Assembly: GCA_013368375.1 (NCBI GenBank)
Contig: JAACJP010000001.1
Span: forward strand, 1,984,001-2,048,000
Direction: 5' to 3'
From: Tricholomella constricta
Lineage: Eukaryota; Basidiomycota; Agaricomycetes; Agaricales; Lyophyllaceae
Length of the DNA stretch: 64,000 nt
Positions 10,740 through 21,844 of this stretch are shown in pieces. A model generated the notes under the pieces. That model had not been told where the DNA came from, ran no database searches, and saw only the letters and a program-made list of their open reading frames with translations. The translations under genes and the position numbers were made by a program. The first letter of the stretch is position 1; the number at the start of each line of letters is the position of its first letter.

Positions 10740-13700
10740 ATGATGCTGGGCGAACTCTCACATGATCGTAGCCGGGTCCCCCGATGTTACAAGAGCCACC
10801 CACCATCAGGTCGTCGCATTGCCTCGGGACCTTTCCAAATATCCGCTACATATGGTGGACAGCGGCGACACGCTTCACATGCATCGGAGGGAGCAGCTAT
10901 CAACAAGCCGGAATCACCCTCCCTCAAAACAGGGACTTTGGGGGACGCCTCCTCTGCTCGAAGACAGAGAAACTGGTCGAAAGGCGAGCTTCACATACAG
11001 AAGTTTGAGCGCGTTACCCAAACCCCGAGAGCAAGGCTCGACATGGATCACGCATGGAAGACCTACCAAGCTGTCAAGGACTACGATTTGCCACTTGCGA
11101 GCAAGTTGGCCTTCGTTGATAAATATCTCAGCGCCGCTGAGATGCGTTATCGACACAATACGGGCGACAAGCAATTGCACGGATGGGGGCGCCGCGCGAC
11201 TGAGGTTCTGGACACAATGTCAAATCAAGTAATCCCCAGCTCACGGTTTGACCAGTGGCGGTTATGTCTTGTCGCACGATCGATGGCCCTTTTTGACGAT
11301 TTGGAGAACGCGACACGTACGCTCCATGATGCAGACAAGGTCCCCATGCTGTACAACCTCAAGGCTGGAATCCCATACGCATATGAGATGATCATTTCTT
11401 CCATATCGCGGTACAGAGGCAATGCTTGTGTCATCGAATTTATTGCTCAGGAATGGCCTGAGCTAAGCACCTACCTTTTATTTGACTCCATGAAATCCCA
11501 CTATGGGGCACAAGCACGCGCTGGTGCGTCCATGAGACGAGTCGCCTTCCGCGCCGCAACCGAAATCGTCGACCGTACGTCGTTTCTCGAACGGGATGAC
11601 TGGGACAAGAAACGGCGCGAGGCCATAGGGTGCTTCTTCCTCGACGCTTTGTGTTTTTCCCAGATGGCGAGGGAAGCTCGTGACGTTGTCCTCAAGATGC
11701 AGCAGCTCCACCTCCACCTTCCACTCACATACAAGCTCATGACAATACGCACTCTTGCTCAGCGAGCACCTTTGCTGAGGTATGCGACCGATCTGCATTC
11801 CGCCATTCCTGCCGAGGACTGCAAGCTCTCATATCTGCAGACCGGTTTATACGTCTACGCGCGCCAGGGCAATACTGAGGTCGCCGAACGGTACTTTGAC
11901 GACATCCTGGCAAGAGGGGACCCCGGTTCCGAGGACATCGCGGCTGTTATTCATGCGTACGCTGTGGCGAACGATACAAATCGTGCGACCGCGGTTTTCA
12001 GCAGGTTTTTTCCGTTGGACGCCAAAGGGAAGCGCCAGAACTCGCCTGCTCTAACTCACTACGCTGCTATTCTCTCCGCATTTTCCCGACTAGGAGATCA
12101 GGCTGGCATCACACGTTGGTTACAGGACCTCGCTAACGCCGGCCTTGTTCCCAATGACCATATTTTCACGATTGTCCTCAACGCCTTTGCCCACGCGGGA
12201 GACATCGATTCCGTTACGGCTATCCTTAAACAGATGCGAGAAGCTGGGATACAGCCAAACGTGGTAACATACACGATCGTTATCACTCTCCTGGCTCACC
12301 GCAAGGACTCTGTTGGCGCAGAGGCCATCTTCAAGCGCGCGCTGAAGGAGGGCATCATTCCGGATAATCGAATGATCATTTCCTTGATGAATGCTCACGT
12401 AGAGGCCGGGTCCTGGAAGGGCGTCATCCGCGCATATGATTACCTGGCTGCTTCCCACTTCACCACACTCTCTATCGACGTCTATAATACCCTGATGAAG
12501 GCATATGTCCTCATCGGCGCGCCCTTCTCTGTTGTTTACAAGTTTTTCAAGCGGCTAGAGGCTTCAAGGGCCGAACCCGACGCATACACCTATTCACTCC
12601 TCGTCCAGTCGGCTTGCGATGCTGGCATGATGAACATTGCGTCCGACATCTACTACGACATGGAGCAGCTTGCTTTGGAGAACCCCAATCGCAATTTCGA
12701 CGTCAACGTGTACATTTTGACCATTTTGATGGCGGGCTTCCTTCAACATGGCGACAAGATACGCGCAAAGGCGGTCTACGACGAAATGCGCGACAAAGGC
12801 ATTCAACCTACCCCTATCACGTTCAGCACGATCATCAAGGCGTATGGCAACGAGCGCTCAAAGGAGAGTCTGCAGATAGCGGAGGATTTCGTGAGGAGCC
12901 TCGTAGCTGACCCAGAGGCTGAGCAAGTGTTGCGCAAGCCAAAGTATGATGCCAAGACGGCCCTTCAGCATCTCTATGGACCGCTTATCTCTGCATATGG
13001 CAAGATGCAGAAACCCGAAGAAGCTGAGCGGGTGCTCCATGAGATGTTTGACGCTGAGGGCACTCCGTCGCTTGGCATGCTATCCGCGCTTCTTGACGTC
13101 CACAGGCGCACCTTCAACGTCGATGCCGTCCTGGCACTCTGGCCCAAGATATATAATCTGGGAATGGAGCTTTCAAGGAAGGACTGGTTCATTGAAACCA
13201 CCGACAGTCTCGAGACCCGAGGCCTCAGGGGAAATATACTCTGTGTTCCGCTCTCCATCTACATAGATGCATTGTCTGCTGCTGGTCATCACTCCGAGAT
13301 TGCAGCCGTCTGGAAAGACTTCCGCGCCCAGGGTTTCTCGTTTGATTCTCACAACTGGAACCACTTGTGCGTGGCGCTCGTGCGTGCCGGTCAGCTTGAA
13401 CGCGCTTTCGAAGTTGTCGAGCGGGTGCTTATACCATTCCAGGAGCTCAGTGCGCGCTCCGACCAACCTAGGGACCGGGGTCCCGGCTCGCCGCTCGTCT
13501 CTGACCTCCATACTGAGAAAGACGAGGACTTGATCGAGGAGGCCCCTGGGGAGCCCCCGAAGCATCGTGCGGATCGGCGCGTGCTTGCGTCGAAAATTGC
13601 TACGTCACGGACCGCGCGAATGGAGGGCTGGGATGCCGAGGAGCACGGCAGCGATTTAGCGCACCATCTTCATATTCTTCAGCAGATCTCGCCATCCTGG

Positions 13701-13964
13701 GCGACCTGGCGACCTCATTCCGCGGCGCTCACTGTTCTGCTCACGTCCATTAACCGACTCAATGCAGGGATGCTCGTCAAGCCGATTTTGGCTAATGATG
13801 GGGACGAGGTGGACACCGACGCAGATGAACGGCCAGAAGCGCGGGAGATGCTCAACAGGTTATACAGCAACTACCCGAAGACCGTCGGTGTTGTTCTCGA
13901 TCACGAGATGAGGGAAAGGCAGAGATTGGGGAGCGACTACGATGAGGAGTACAATTGGGGCTAA
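10740..13964 (+). CDS. Large pentatricopeptide-repeat (PPR) protein, probably mitochondrial RNA-binding
   Basis: A single open frame of 1074 codons encodes a helical-repeat protein. From about residue 330 to 760 successive 35-residue units are visible, for example HYAAILSAFSRLGDQAGITR, HIFTIVLNAFAHAGDIDSVT, TYTIVITLLAHRKDSVGAEA, and later TFSTIIKAYGNERS, with the usual G(I/L)xP(N/D) turns (GIQPN, GIIPDN, GIQPTP). The N-terminal 50 residues carry many Arg and Ser and few acidic residues (RRIASGPFQIS, GGQRRHAS), consistent with a mitochondrial presequence. Fungal PPR proteins stabilise, process or help translate specific mitochondrial mRNAs; the target here is unknown. The gene stands out because it has no intron in 3.2 kb while its neighbours have one every 100-250 bases. 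It ends 104 bp from the convergent velB gene. The start may lie upstream, near 10598. Confidence 0.88.
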   Translation: MMLGELSHDRSRVPRCYKSHPPSGRRIASGPFQISATYGGQRRHASHASEGAAINKPESPSLKTGTLGDASSARRQRNWSKGELHIQKFERVTQTPRARLDMDHAWKTYQAVKDYDLPLASKLAFVDKYLSAAEMRYRHNTGDKQLHGWGRRATEVLDTMSNQVIPSSRFDQWRLCLVARSMALFDDLENATRTLHDADKVPMLYNLKAGIPYAYEMIISSISRYRGNACVIEFIAQEWPELSTYLLFDSMKSHYGAQARAGASMRRVAFRAATEIVDRTSFLERDDWDKKRREAIGCFFLDALCFSQMAREARDVVLKMQQLHLHLPLTYKLMTIRTLAQRAPLLRYATDLHSAIPAEDCKLSYLQTGLYVYARQGNTEVAERYFDDILARGDPGSEDIAAVIHAYAVANDTNRATAVFSRFFPLDAKGKRQNSPALTHYAAILSAFSRLGDQAGITRWLQDLANAGLVPNDHIFTIVLNAFAHAGDIDSVTAILKQMREAGIQPNVVTYTIVITLLAHRKDSVGAEAIFKRALKEGIIPDNRMIISLMNAHVEAGSWKGVIRAYDYLAASHFTTLSIDVYNTLMKAYVLIGAPFSVVYKFFKRLEASRAEPDAYTYSLLVQSACDAGMMNIASDIYYDMEQLALENPNRNFDVNVYILTILMAGFLQHGDKIRAKAVYDEMRDKGIQPTPITFSTIIKAYGNERSKESLQIAEDFVRSLVADPEAEQVLRKPKYDAKTALQHLYGPLISAYGKMQKPEEAERVLHEMFDAEGTPSLGMLSALLDVHRRTFNVDAVLALWPKIYNLGMELSRKDWFIETTDSLETRGLRGNILCVPLSIYIDALSAAGHHSEIAAVWKDFRAQGFSFDSHNWNHLCVALVRAGQLERAFEVVERVLIPFQELSARSDQPRDRGPGSPLVSDLHTEKDEDLIEEAPGEPPKHRADRRVLASKIATSRTARMEGWDAEEHGSDLAHHLHILQQISPSWATWRPHSAALTVLLTSINRLNAGMLVKPILANDGDEVDTDADERPEAREMLNRLYSNYPKTVGVVLDHEMRERQRLGSDYDEEYNWG

Positions 13965-14068
13965 AGGCGGGAATAACAGAGGTGGGTGGATGTATAGAGG
14001 TGATGAAGTCAGGCAGGCAGAAAATCGAATGGAAGTGTCTCGCACTTCCACCCACGATGGCCTCTTCG

Positions 14069-16003
14069 TCACGCCCCATCAGAGTCGTCGTCAGAGGATT
14101 CATCCCGTCGGCGGCGCTTGCTCGACCCGTGCCGATTGCGCTGTAGGATGGGCCCGTCAGTACAAGTACTGGTATGAAGGTGGAATCCTACCAAGGGAAG
14201 CTTCTGTCCCTGGTTGCCAAACGCAATCGAGAGAGCTGTAGTATCTAGAGGTGGTGGTGGTCAACGTACATAAGCACAGAACACACAAAAGTTGTAGCAA
14301 CTAATACTAATAGACATACCTGGAACACCAGGAAAGCGCTTCGCAGAATAGACAACGAAGGGCTCCGTGAAAATTTGGGCGAGCACGGGCGAGACGTCGT
14401 TATGGACGCGTGTGGCTCCGGCCTCCGGAGCGGGCGGGCTACCACAGATTCGCTTTCAGTCACTCTTAATGCAGAGATAGGCCACTCACGCTCCAACATT
14501 CATAAGCCTCAGCCTTAAACGGAACGCACCTGACGAGCGAGTGTTATTTGTGGAACCGATCGACAGAGGTAAAATCAAGGCTAGCCTACCTTCGGTGCGG
14601 ACGGAAAGATCTTGGAATAAGAAAAAGATACCGGGCTTCCGATGCTCGTCCAGAAGGCGACAGGCGTTGGCGGACAGTGGACCGACTAGGGTGCGCGTGT
14701 ACGTATGCCGCGGGAGAGGCGGTATTGACGATGACGCGACAGTATGAGCCGGAGTAGCCTGGACAGTCGGTGTAAAATTAGACGAGTAATATGGCGGCGG
14801 TGGCAGAGGGTAGCTTGTAGAAGAATAAGTGGAATTATCGCCCGGTGGAGGGTTATTCCCGTCCTGTCCGAACCGCTCCGGCTGCTGAGTCCAAGTCGAG
14901 CTATCTCTCCCGTCCGAATTAGTACCTCGGAGGGCCGGGTCGACTTGCGAGTTGGAAAAGGAATCTATGGGCTGGTAGGCTGTGTCCGTACCCCAAGCTC
15001 GATAAGGCAGAACCTCGGCCTCCGGTTCAGTCTGCCACGAGTCTTGTCCGCTGGATAAATTACTGTTGCTTGGGGTGCGTGAGAAGGAAGCGATCGAGGG
15101 TAAGATAGGAGGCGGAAAGGTAGTGTTGCGATCGACAGTAGGGCTTTGCGTGGAATAGCCCCATGTCGGCGTTTCAGGCGCTGCGTTTCCATATGGAGTA
15201 GCAGGGAAGGTCATGGTATCGGTCATAGGTGGGAAATAAGCTTGACCATTGTAATTAGCTTGGGAGGGCACAGAAGGGGTGGTCATCCCGCTACCCTGTT
15301 GAATGAAGGTTATTCAGTCCATGGACTTCGTCATCCGCAAGAAATACTGCGCACCTGATCTCCAGGCCTGTACTGAGTCGGAGCAGGAGTAGCCTGTGAT
15401 ATCGGGGTTTGATTTCCCGACGAACGTGGGTGGGGGGCTGATGTACTTGTTCCTCGCCGCCTTGTTTTCGAGCTATGAGACGGCACATAACGATCCGCAG
15501 AGGATGGATGAAGGACGAGATTCATCTCATGTTTTCCATCTGCGGACCAGAGATCGACGGTAACCAGGAAGAAGGAACAGTCCACATCACTAGATGAACA
15601 GTTTTAGGAGAAGAACGGAAGCGCGAAGGAAGGTATAGGGTGCGTACTCAACGTCGACCAGAGTATTATCGTCTCGTCGGACTATCATTTTCGCTACCGC
15701 TGCTGGCGCTAACGGTCTTCGATCCTAAGAGATCTCTTCCACATTAAGGCATAGAAATCCCCAAAAGGTGGACGCACTTTATCACCGAACCCACACATTC
15801 GGGCACGCAAAGGGTGTTGAACGACTTCCAACGAATAATGCCTTGGAGTGAACATTGTGAGAAGGGAGAGAGTTCTGGATGTAAAATTTCAAACCATACC
15901 TCTGTCCTTGCCATTGGCCCCACTGTTCAGGTCCATCCTGGGGGGCCTGGCGAAGAGAGGTGAGGGCAGTGTTGATTTCCCTGGGATTTGTCTGCTGAAT
16001 CAT
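14069..16003 (-). CDS. velB: Velvet-domain developmental regulator, VelB type
   Basis: VelB is a nuclear DNA-binding velvet protein that pairs with VosA or VeA to link light, spore or fruit-body development and secondary metabolism. Nine exons join in frame. The N-terminal half of the domain reads HYSLEVVQHPLRARMCGFGD, KDRRPLAPAAVAKMIVRRDD, then CSFFLVTVDLWSADGKHEMN. The C-terminal half reads YTRTLVGPLSANACRLLDEH, GIFFLFQDLSVRTEGAFRLR, then SPVLAQIFTEPFVVYSAKRF and a basic/acidic end (SSKRRRRDESSDDDSDGA). Between the halves is an insertion of roughly 230 residues rich in Ser, Pro, Thr and Tyr. An insertion at this place is the hallmark that separates VelB from VeA and VosA. Start ATG is at 16003 (MIQQTNPREIN) and the stop is 14069-14071. 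It is convergent with the PPR gene. Identity is strong; partners are inferred from the family. Confidence 0.93.
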
Positions 16004-16895
16004 TGTTGTACGGCGAGGGCGGGCAGGGAAGACGTTAGGCTGGTTTCAAGGGGGTTATAAGGGAAAACTGGCTGCGAAGATGACAGGTACGATGGCGAAA
16101 GTTGGAGAGGAAGAGTCGGTTTCGTTCCGGCTGCTGCAACCGCAAGCAGCTTGAGAATAGGATTCTCACGAGCAACTCACGAAGAAAGGAGAGATTGCAA
16201 GGGAAAGCGGCAGAAACGACTTGGATGGCAGCGTGGTGGGATATGTTGCCCAGTAAGAGAAGACCCGACAGAGTGGGATCACCCACCCCACAGGGTTTCG
16301 TTGCTACAAATCACTGTCTGTTCGCTTGTCTTGTCCGTTCGCCCTCCCAGGTCGTACACGGGTCCCTCGCCGTTCGCAGAATGCTGTCTGTGCTGGATTT
16401 TCTTTTTTCCCAAGCGGTGAGAGCAGAATTGAAATGGCCGTTAATCCAGAGGGGCTATAAATTAGCACAGCCACCGCGTTCCGCACTCGTCGCTGGTCCC
16501 AGCCTCATACTTCGCCAGCCTGCTCACTCCAGCAGCTGAGGCATTATCGCATCTGCGACAGTATTCAGTTGGTGTTCAGCCGCGATATCATCCAATCCGT
16601 CCATTGCCAGTCAATACCAATGCCTTGGGCGAACCATGATTTCGGTAAGGATCCTTTTCTTGTGTGCTGGACAATCACGACATTGCCCGCGGATTCCACC
16701 GTAGAATATCATTTTTGTAGTCTATTTACGCCATCACGACTCTCCTCCGAGTCATTCTCTCGCAGAGAACGCGTTAGCTTGCAAGACGCGAGTGATATCT
16801 GATAAGATGTCGGTTAAATCATCCACGTGGCGAAGCTATCATGATGATGATCGACTCGGGATTTGTTCTCAACACAAACCTCCCTGGTGGAAATC
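16004..16895. promoter_or_regulatory. Divergent upstream region of velB and ArfGAP, with TATA box and likely spliced leader
   Basis: About 890 bases separate the two start codons. TATAAAT at 16456-16462 on the plus strand is followed some 30 bases later by pyrimidine-rich DNA suited to transcription start. That would give ArfGAP a leader of about 400 bases. An ATG near 16621 (MPWANHDF) runs straight into a GTAAGG donor, and an acceptor-like CTCGCAG lies near 16765, so the leader is probably spliced and carries an upstream ORF. No independent gene could be supported. Confidence 0.4.
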
Positions 16896-18403
16896 ATGTC
16901 AGACCAAGTGGCTGCTAAAAAAATTCTTAACGAACTTAGCAAACGCGAAGACCTGAAGAATAAAATATGCAATGACTGTTCAAATCCGAACCCTCAATGG
17001 GCCTCTCTCAGGCGAGCATGCTCCCATCATTATGTCCGCTGGCATTGACGCCCTTCAAGTTTTGCCATTTTCCTCTGCTTGCAATGTGCTGGAACACATC
17101 GCGGCTTTGGTGTGCACATAAGGTGCGGTTTGGGCCTCTATTTCTTCGTTCAAACAAGACTCATTCCATTCTGAATCCTTTACGATAGTTTCGTCAGGTC
17201 CGTGTCAATGGACACCTGGCAAGATGAACAAATTCGAAGAATGCAGGTACTTGCCGTACAATCCACAGAATTTTAACAAAGGCTGATCTTATCGTAGCTG
17301 GGCGGTAATGCTCCATTCCGAGAATTCATGCAGTCGTATTCCCCTGCTGAGCAAGGTGGATACAACGAAGGTCTTAGTCCATATGACACATATCACTGCT
17401 GGGCGGCCACCCAATACCGTGGAAAAGTATGTTATTCTTCAATTTTATCGCTAACCATTTTCTTACCTCGTCGAGAAAGCTAGATGCCGCCCTGGCTGGC
17501 AATGACTGGGCTCCTTCTGCTCCTCCCGCAGGAGCGGCTTTGAACAATCGATCATCGTCTCCTGCTGCACGTCCCTCGTCTGCCCAAGGTCTTCGAAAGT
17601 CCCGTGCCTCTGCTCGCTCAAATACCGGCAGCTCTCTACGCAGTGACTCTCCATCTCCATTTCGAAATTCCCCACGTGGCACACCAGATCTCGCGACTGA
17701 TCAGAAAACCGCAAACGAGAACTACTTTGCAACCTTAGGCAAAGCGAATGAGAGTCGACCTGCGGATCTCCCTCCCTCGCAAGGCGGTCGCTACACTGGG
17801 TTTGGCAGCACTCCGACACCACCAGCCTCGAATCACCCATCCTATGGGCTGTCCTCCTCCGCTGCTCCCACATTTAATGATCTTCAGCAAAATCCCCTTG
17901 GCGCGCTCAGCAAGGGCTGGTCGCTATTCTCCGCCGCTGTCGCCGGTGCTGGCAAAGCCGTATCTGAAAATGTCATTCAACCTGGAGTGGAGAAAGTCAC
18001 AGATCCCAACTTCCAAGCAAGCGTCAAAGGCTATATGACAGAGGCACAGAAACGGGCTGCAGCGGCAGGAGGTTCCGCCAATCAGTGGTCTAAACAGCAG
18101 TTTGGCGTAGACGTCGCTGGGAGTGTTGGTGGTGTCGTTGGCACTGTGAAGGACAAAGTCATGGGCGGCCCACAAAGAGCGGGATATGGAGTCGTCGCCA
18201 CCGACAGCTATGGCGAGACGTCAGGTCTTTATCAAGATGGTGACGACGATGACTTCTTCGGTGAATACAGCCATGGTCGCCAAGAGTCCGGTGTCTCCCC
18301 TCTCCAAGCCTCTTCGGTCAAACCTGCAGTCACCACGTCCTCGACTATTTCCGCGGCTCCGGCAAAGAAAAGTGACTGGGATGACGAGTGGAAAGATTTC
18401 TAG
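16896..18403 (+). CDS. GCS1: ADP-ribosylation factor GTPase-activating protein (Gcs1/ArfGAP1 type)
   Basis: ArfGAP1-type proteins switch off Arf1 on Golgi membranes by stimulating GTP hydrolysis and so govern COPI coat cycling. Five exons encode about 430 residues. The ArfGAP zinc finger is CNDC near residue 28, then CLQC after a spliced spacer, followed by AGTHRGFGVHIS and FVRSVSMDTWQDEQIRRMQ, which holds the catalytic-arginine region of the fold. The C-terminal half is Ser/Gly-rich with an amphipathic stretch (NPLGALSKGWSLFSAAVAGA), similar to the ALPS/GRAB membrane-curvature motif. It ends with KKSDWDDEWKDF, a WxxxW/F-type acidic coat-binding end. The first intron (17012-17059) starts with GC, not GT. 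ATG 16896 (MSDQVAAKKILNEL) fits the family start. The identity is firm. Confidence 0.93.
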
Positions 18404-18643
18404 AGCTTTTAGACACGTAGACATACCTTCGAGCTCTGTCGTTGCCCTTCATTATTTATATTTCAAGGTTTTCGCGCCCATGACTACGACGCGCGACGCG
18501 ACGAGACCCAGGTCAGTAAGGTCCGGCCGATCGTGATCGGAGCTTCCCCGCAGGTGGATTTTGAATTTCTACCAAGTTTTCTACTTCATCCACCACTCTG
18601 CGTAGAGTGCTGTACCGACCAGCGACCAAACGCTTCCACTAAT

Positions 18644-21019
18644 ATGCGCTCAATACTCCAAAAAACCCTCCGGAGAACACTGTTCGCTCAACGGCGAGCA
18701 TACCATGCCTCCGTCCTTCCCTCCCTCATTTCCACCACGTCCCCCGAGTTCGTAGCGAAGTCCAAAGCCATGGACGAGCTCGTGGCCAACGTGGAGACGA
18801 AAATGGCCAAGGCCCGCGCGGGTGGTAGTGCCAAAGCGGCGGAACGAATGCGGAGCAAGGGCAAGAAACTTCCCCGCGAAAGGTCAGGAAGTTGCCTCTT
18901 CACTGTTGACTGAACGAGGCTCACCGTTACCAACACAGACTTGGGCTCCTTTTGGACCCGCATACGCCTTTCCTAGAGCTTTCACCGCTGGCTGCGCATG
19001 AAGTGTACCCGGAAGACATTCCCGGAGCGGGTATCATCACTGGCATTGGTCGTATTGCGGGGAGGGAATGTGTCGTTGTGGTTAATGACGCGACCGTGAA
19101 GGGCGGATCTTACTATCCTCTGACGGTATTGGTTTCACTTCATTTGAGTGTTGGCCCCGCGGTTATAAGTGTTATTGTAGGTCAAAAAACACCTTCGGGC
19201 GCAGGAGGTTGCTCGAGAACACGGTCTCCCTTGCGTATACGTTGGTGCGCAATATATTTTCTCTTCCACCACTTCTGTGAATGACAGAGAACGCGTAAAA
19301 TAGTGGAATCTGGAGGTGCCGCGTTACCCCACCAAGCCAATGTGTTCCCAGACAAGGAACACTTCGGCCGTATCTTTTATAACATGGTGCGTCCATCAGA
19401 ATACTGTAAGCTATCATGGTAAGCGTGTCTGAACGGTTCATAAGGCACAAATGTCTGCTCTGGGGATCCCGCAAATAGCGGTTGTGCACGGTATATCCGT
19501 CGCTGGTGCGTATCATACCAAATGTCTTATTACACCTCCCTTACAGTCACATTTCCTAGGTGGAGCTTATGTTCCGGCTATGGCAGACGAGAACATCATT
19601 GTCCAGAATCAAGGCCGCATCTTCCTTGCGGGTCCACCCCTTGTAAAAGCAGCGACAGGCGAAGAGGTCGATGAGGAGACCTTGGGCGGTGGTCTCATGC
19701 ACTCTAGTGAGAGTGGCGTGACAGATCATCTAGCGAGAGATGACGAGCATGCCATTGCCATCGCGAGAGGCATTATTGGCGATCTGGGGGCTGCGGGCAG
19801 CCACGAAGTTCTCGTGAGTTCCAATTATAGGCCTTGAGAATGTTATTGAGATGGAAAGAAAATCAGCCTCCTCAAAAGTCCGAAGATCCGCTCTATCCTG
19901 CCTCTGACCTGCACGGTATCGTCGGAACGGATGTTCGCCAGGCATTCGACATGCGCGACGTGATTGCGCGTATCGTGGACGGCAGTAAGTTTAGGGAGTT
20001 CAAGAAGGAGTATGGGACGACCATGATTACAGTGCGTGCTTCTTTATCTCTGGTTCGAATTCCACTTTACTGGTTGTAGGGCTTTGCACATGTCCACGGG
20101 TTTCCAGTCGGAATCGTCGCCAACAACGGAATCCTCTTCTCCCCCTCTGCACTGAAAGCCACACATTTCATTGAACTTTGCTCCCAACGACAAATCCCAC
20201 TGCTTTTCCTCGTAAACGTCACAGGTACACATCTGGTTTGCTCATGGGAGTGGATTGGATACTAACGGTCCCACAGGATACATGGTAGGCTCAAAGGCTG
20301 AAAAGGGAGGGATTGCGAAAGATGGTGAGCATATTTATTTCATCGATTTGCTTTTAGTTGAACTGAGTTGTTGGAAAGGCGCGAAAATGGTTCGCGCTGT
20401 CGCCTGCGCAGATGTCCCGAAGCTCACTGTAATCGTGGGTGGAAGCTTCGGAGCAGGCAATTATGGTAAGCAATTCATTCCCTTACGCTCCCTACGTTTA
20501 TTCACGGCGTCCTAGGAATGGCTGGCCGAGCGGTAAAGATATATTTTTATCATCAATTTAAAGGCCCTGATTGATTTTATAATCAGTACTCGCCAAGATT
20601 CCTCTGGATGTGGCCTGTACGTGTGTCACAAAATCTAGTTGCACCTCTTCTCATTTCCGTGGTATAGAATGCAAAAGTTTCCGTCATGGGATCCGCACAG
20701 CTTTCTCAAGTCATGACATCAGTCTCGAAGTGAGTGTTACCCGTCTGTATGACCGGACCACACCTCATGTAGAATTGACCCTTCCAGGGACCCTGCACAG
20801 CACTCATCGCTGAAGAATGAAATCGAGGATCAATCCACTGCATTGTACTCATCTGCGCGGTTATGGGATGACGGCATCATCAAGCCAACAGACACGAGGG
20901 ATGTCGTCGGTCTGGGACTTGCCCTTTCTGCGCGCGAACGCCGTTCGAGCGCAGGTCGGACCGTGGGGTCCACAACCTGGGATGGGGACAACAAAGGGTT
21001 TGGGGTTTTCAGGATGTAA
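18644..21019 (+). CDS. MCCC2: Methylcrotonoyl-CoA carboxylase beta subunit, mitochondrial
   Basis: The beta subunit carries out the carboxyltransferase half-reaction that turns 3-methylcrotonyl-CoA into 3-methylglutaconyl-CoA during leucine breakdown. About ten exons encode roughly 570 residues. The N-terminus ([20 protein letters not shown]) is a clear mitochondrial presequence. Then come [53 protein letters not shown] and [20 protein letters not shown]. The oxyanion-hole region is [13 protein letters not shown], and the C-terminal half has [40 protein letters not shown] and [20 protein letters not shown]. These are diagnostic for MCC beta and separate it from propionyl-CoA carboxylase. The protein ends [11 protein letters not shown], stop TAA 21017-21019. 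No catalytic region is lost. The biotin-bearing alpha subunit is not in the window. Confidence 0.95.
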
Positions 21020-21844
21020 GATGTGTGTAGACGCCAGTGGAAGGAACCAAACCTACATAATCTGTACAAATTTCTCGCATGATATGATGCGTATCGTACG
21101 CGTGAGGCTTGACTCTGAAGGCGAACCACGCGTTCACTACATTGTCACGATACCAAACTACACATGCTCCGCCGGATCCCCCTTGAGCTCCTTCAGTGCG
21201 TACAGCATCTTGACACTCCTCACACTAATTAAGGTCGCAATACCTGGGTATGGCATGTGCGTGCCTGTGCCTGTGGAAAGCGCTTTGACCGAAATGAACA
21301 GAATGCAAGTTCTTAGCATCGATTTGGAGAGGCCTCCGCTCTGCTATCAAAGAAATTAACGCTGTATGTAAGTGAAGTATGTAAGTGAAGGAGTGAGGTC
21401 ATGGGGAACAGAGGAACGGAGGAACATATCCTTTCAAACCAGTGCAAAGCGGATGCCCGCCCAACCCCCGTCTCCTGCTGTTATGCTTTTGCTTGTCTTA
21501 TGCGACCAAGATACCCCGTCACAATAGGTTCTCGGCACCGGACTCGAGACTAGGTGACGCAGTTTCGAGCAAGAGGTAATCTCGACAGCGGCCACTGACC
21601 CTCGCCTCCGCTTCGTCGCCTGGTTTATTTCGGTATACCCGTGTAGCCTGTGTCCATACCTCTAATTCTTAAGGTCACCACTTGCCTCGCGCCCCCCACC
21701 AGCTTTATATATCCTAGAGCGATTACACGTTGACGGTTGAGGCCAGGCAGCAGCGATCGTAGGCTATTTTTAGATTTACATTGGCTGTATTTGCCCTTGA
21801 ATCTCCTGAACCCTGACCGCGATGAGCGCCGGGCACTTAAACTT
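21020..21844. other. Intergenic between MCC beta and MLH3
   Basis: About 825 bases. The plus-strand open frame at 20817-21359 starts as a shadow of the MCC beta 3' end and shows no family resemblance beyond it. TATATAT at 21706-21712 lies 133 bases before the MLH3 ATG and is the only promoter-like element I can point to. No RNA gene was noticed. Confidence 0.4.

Noticed and set aside
20517..20535. tRNA-like A-box (TGGCCGAGCGGT)
   Set aside because: It encodes GMAGRA of MCC beta and runs into an intron donor. No B box or cloverleaf follows at the right distance.
20817..21359. 180-codon plus-strand ORF at the MCC beta 3' end
   Set aside because: Its first part overlaps MCC beta coding exons in another frame, and the remainder resembles no family.
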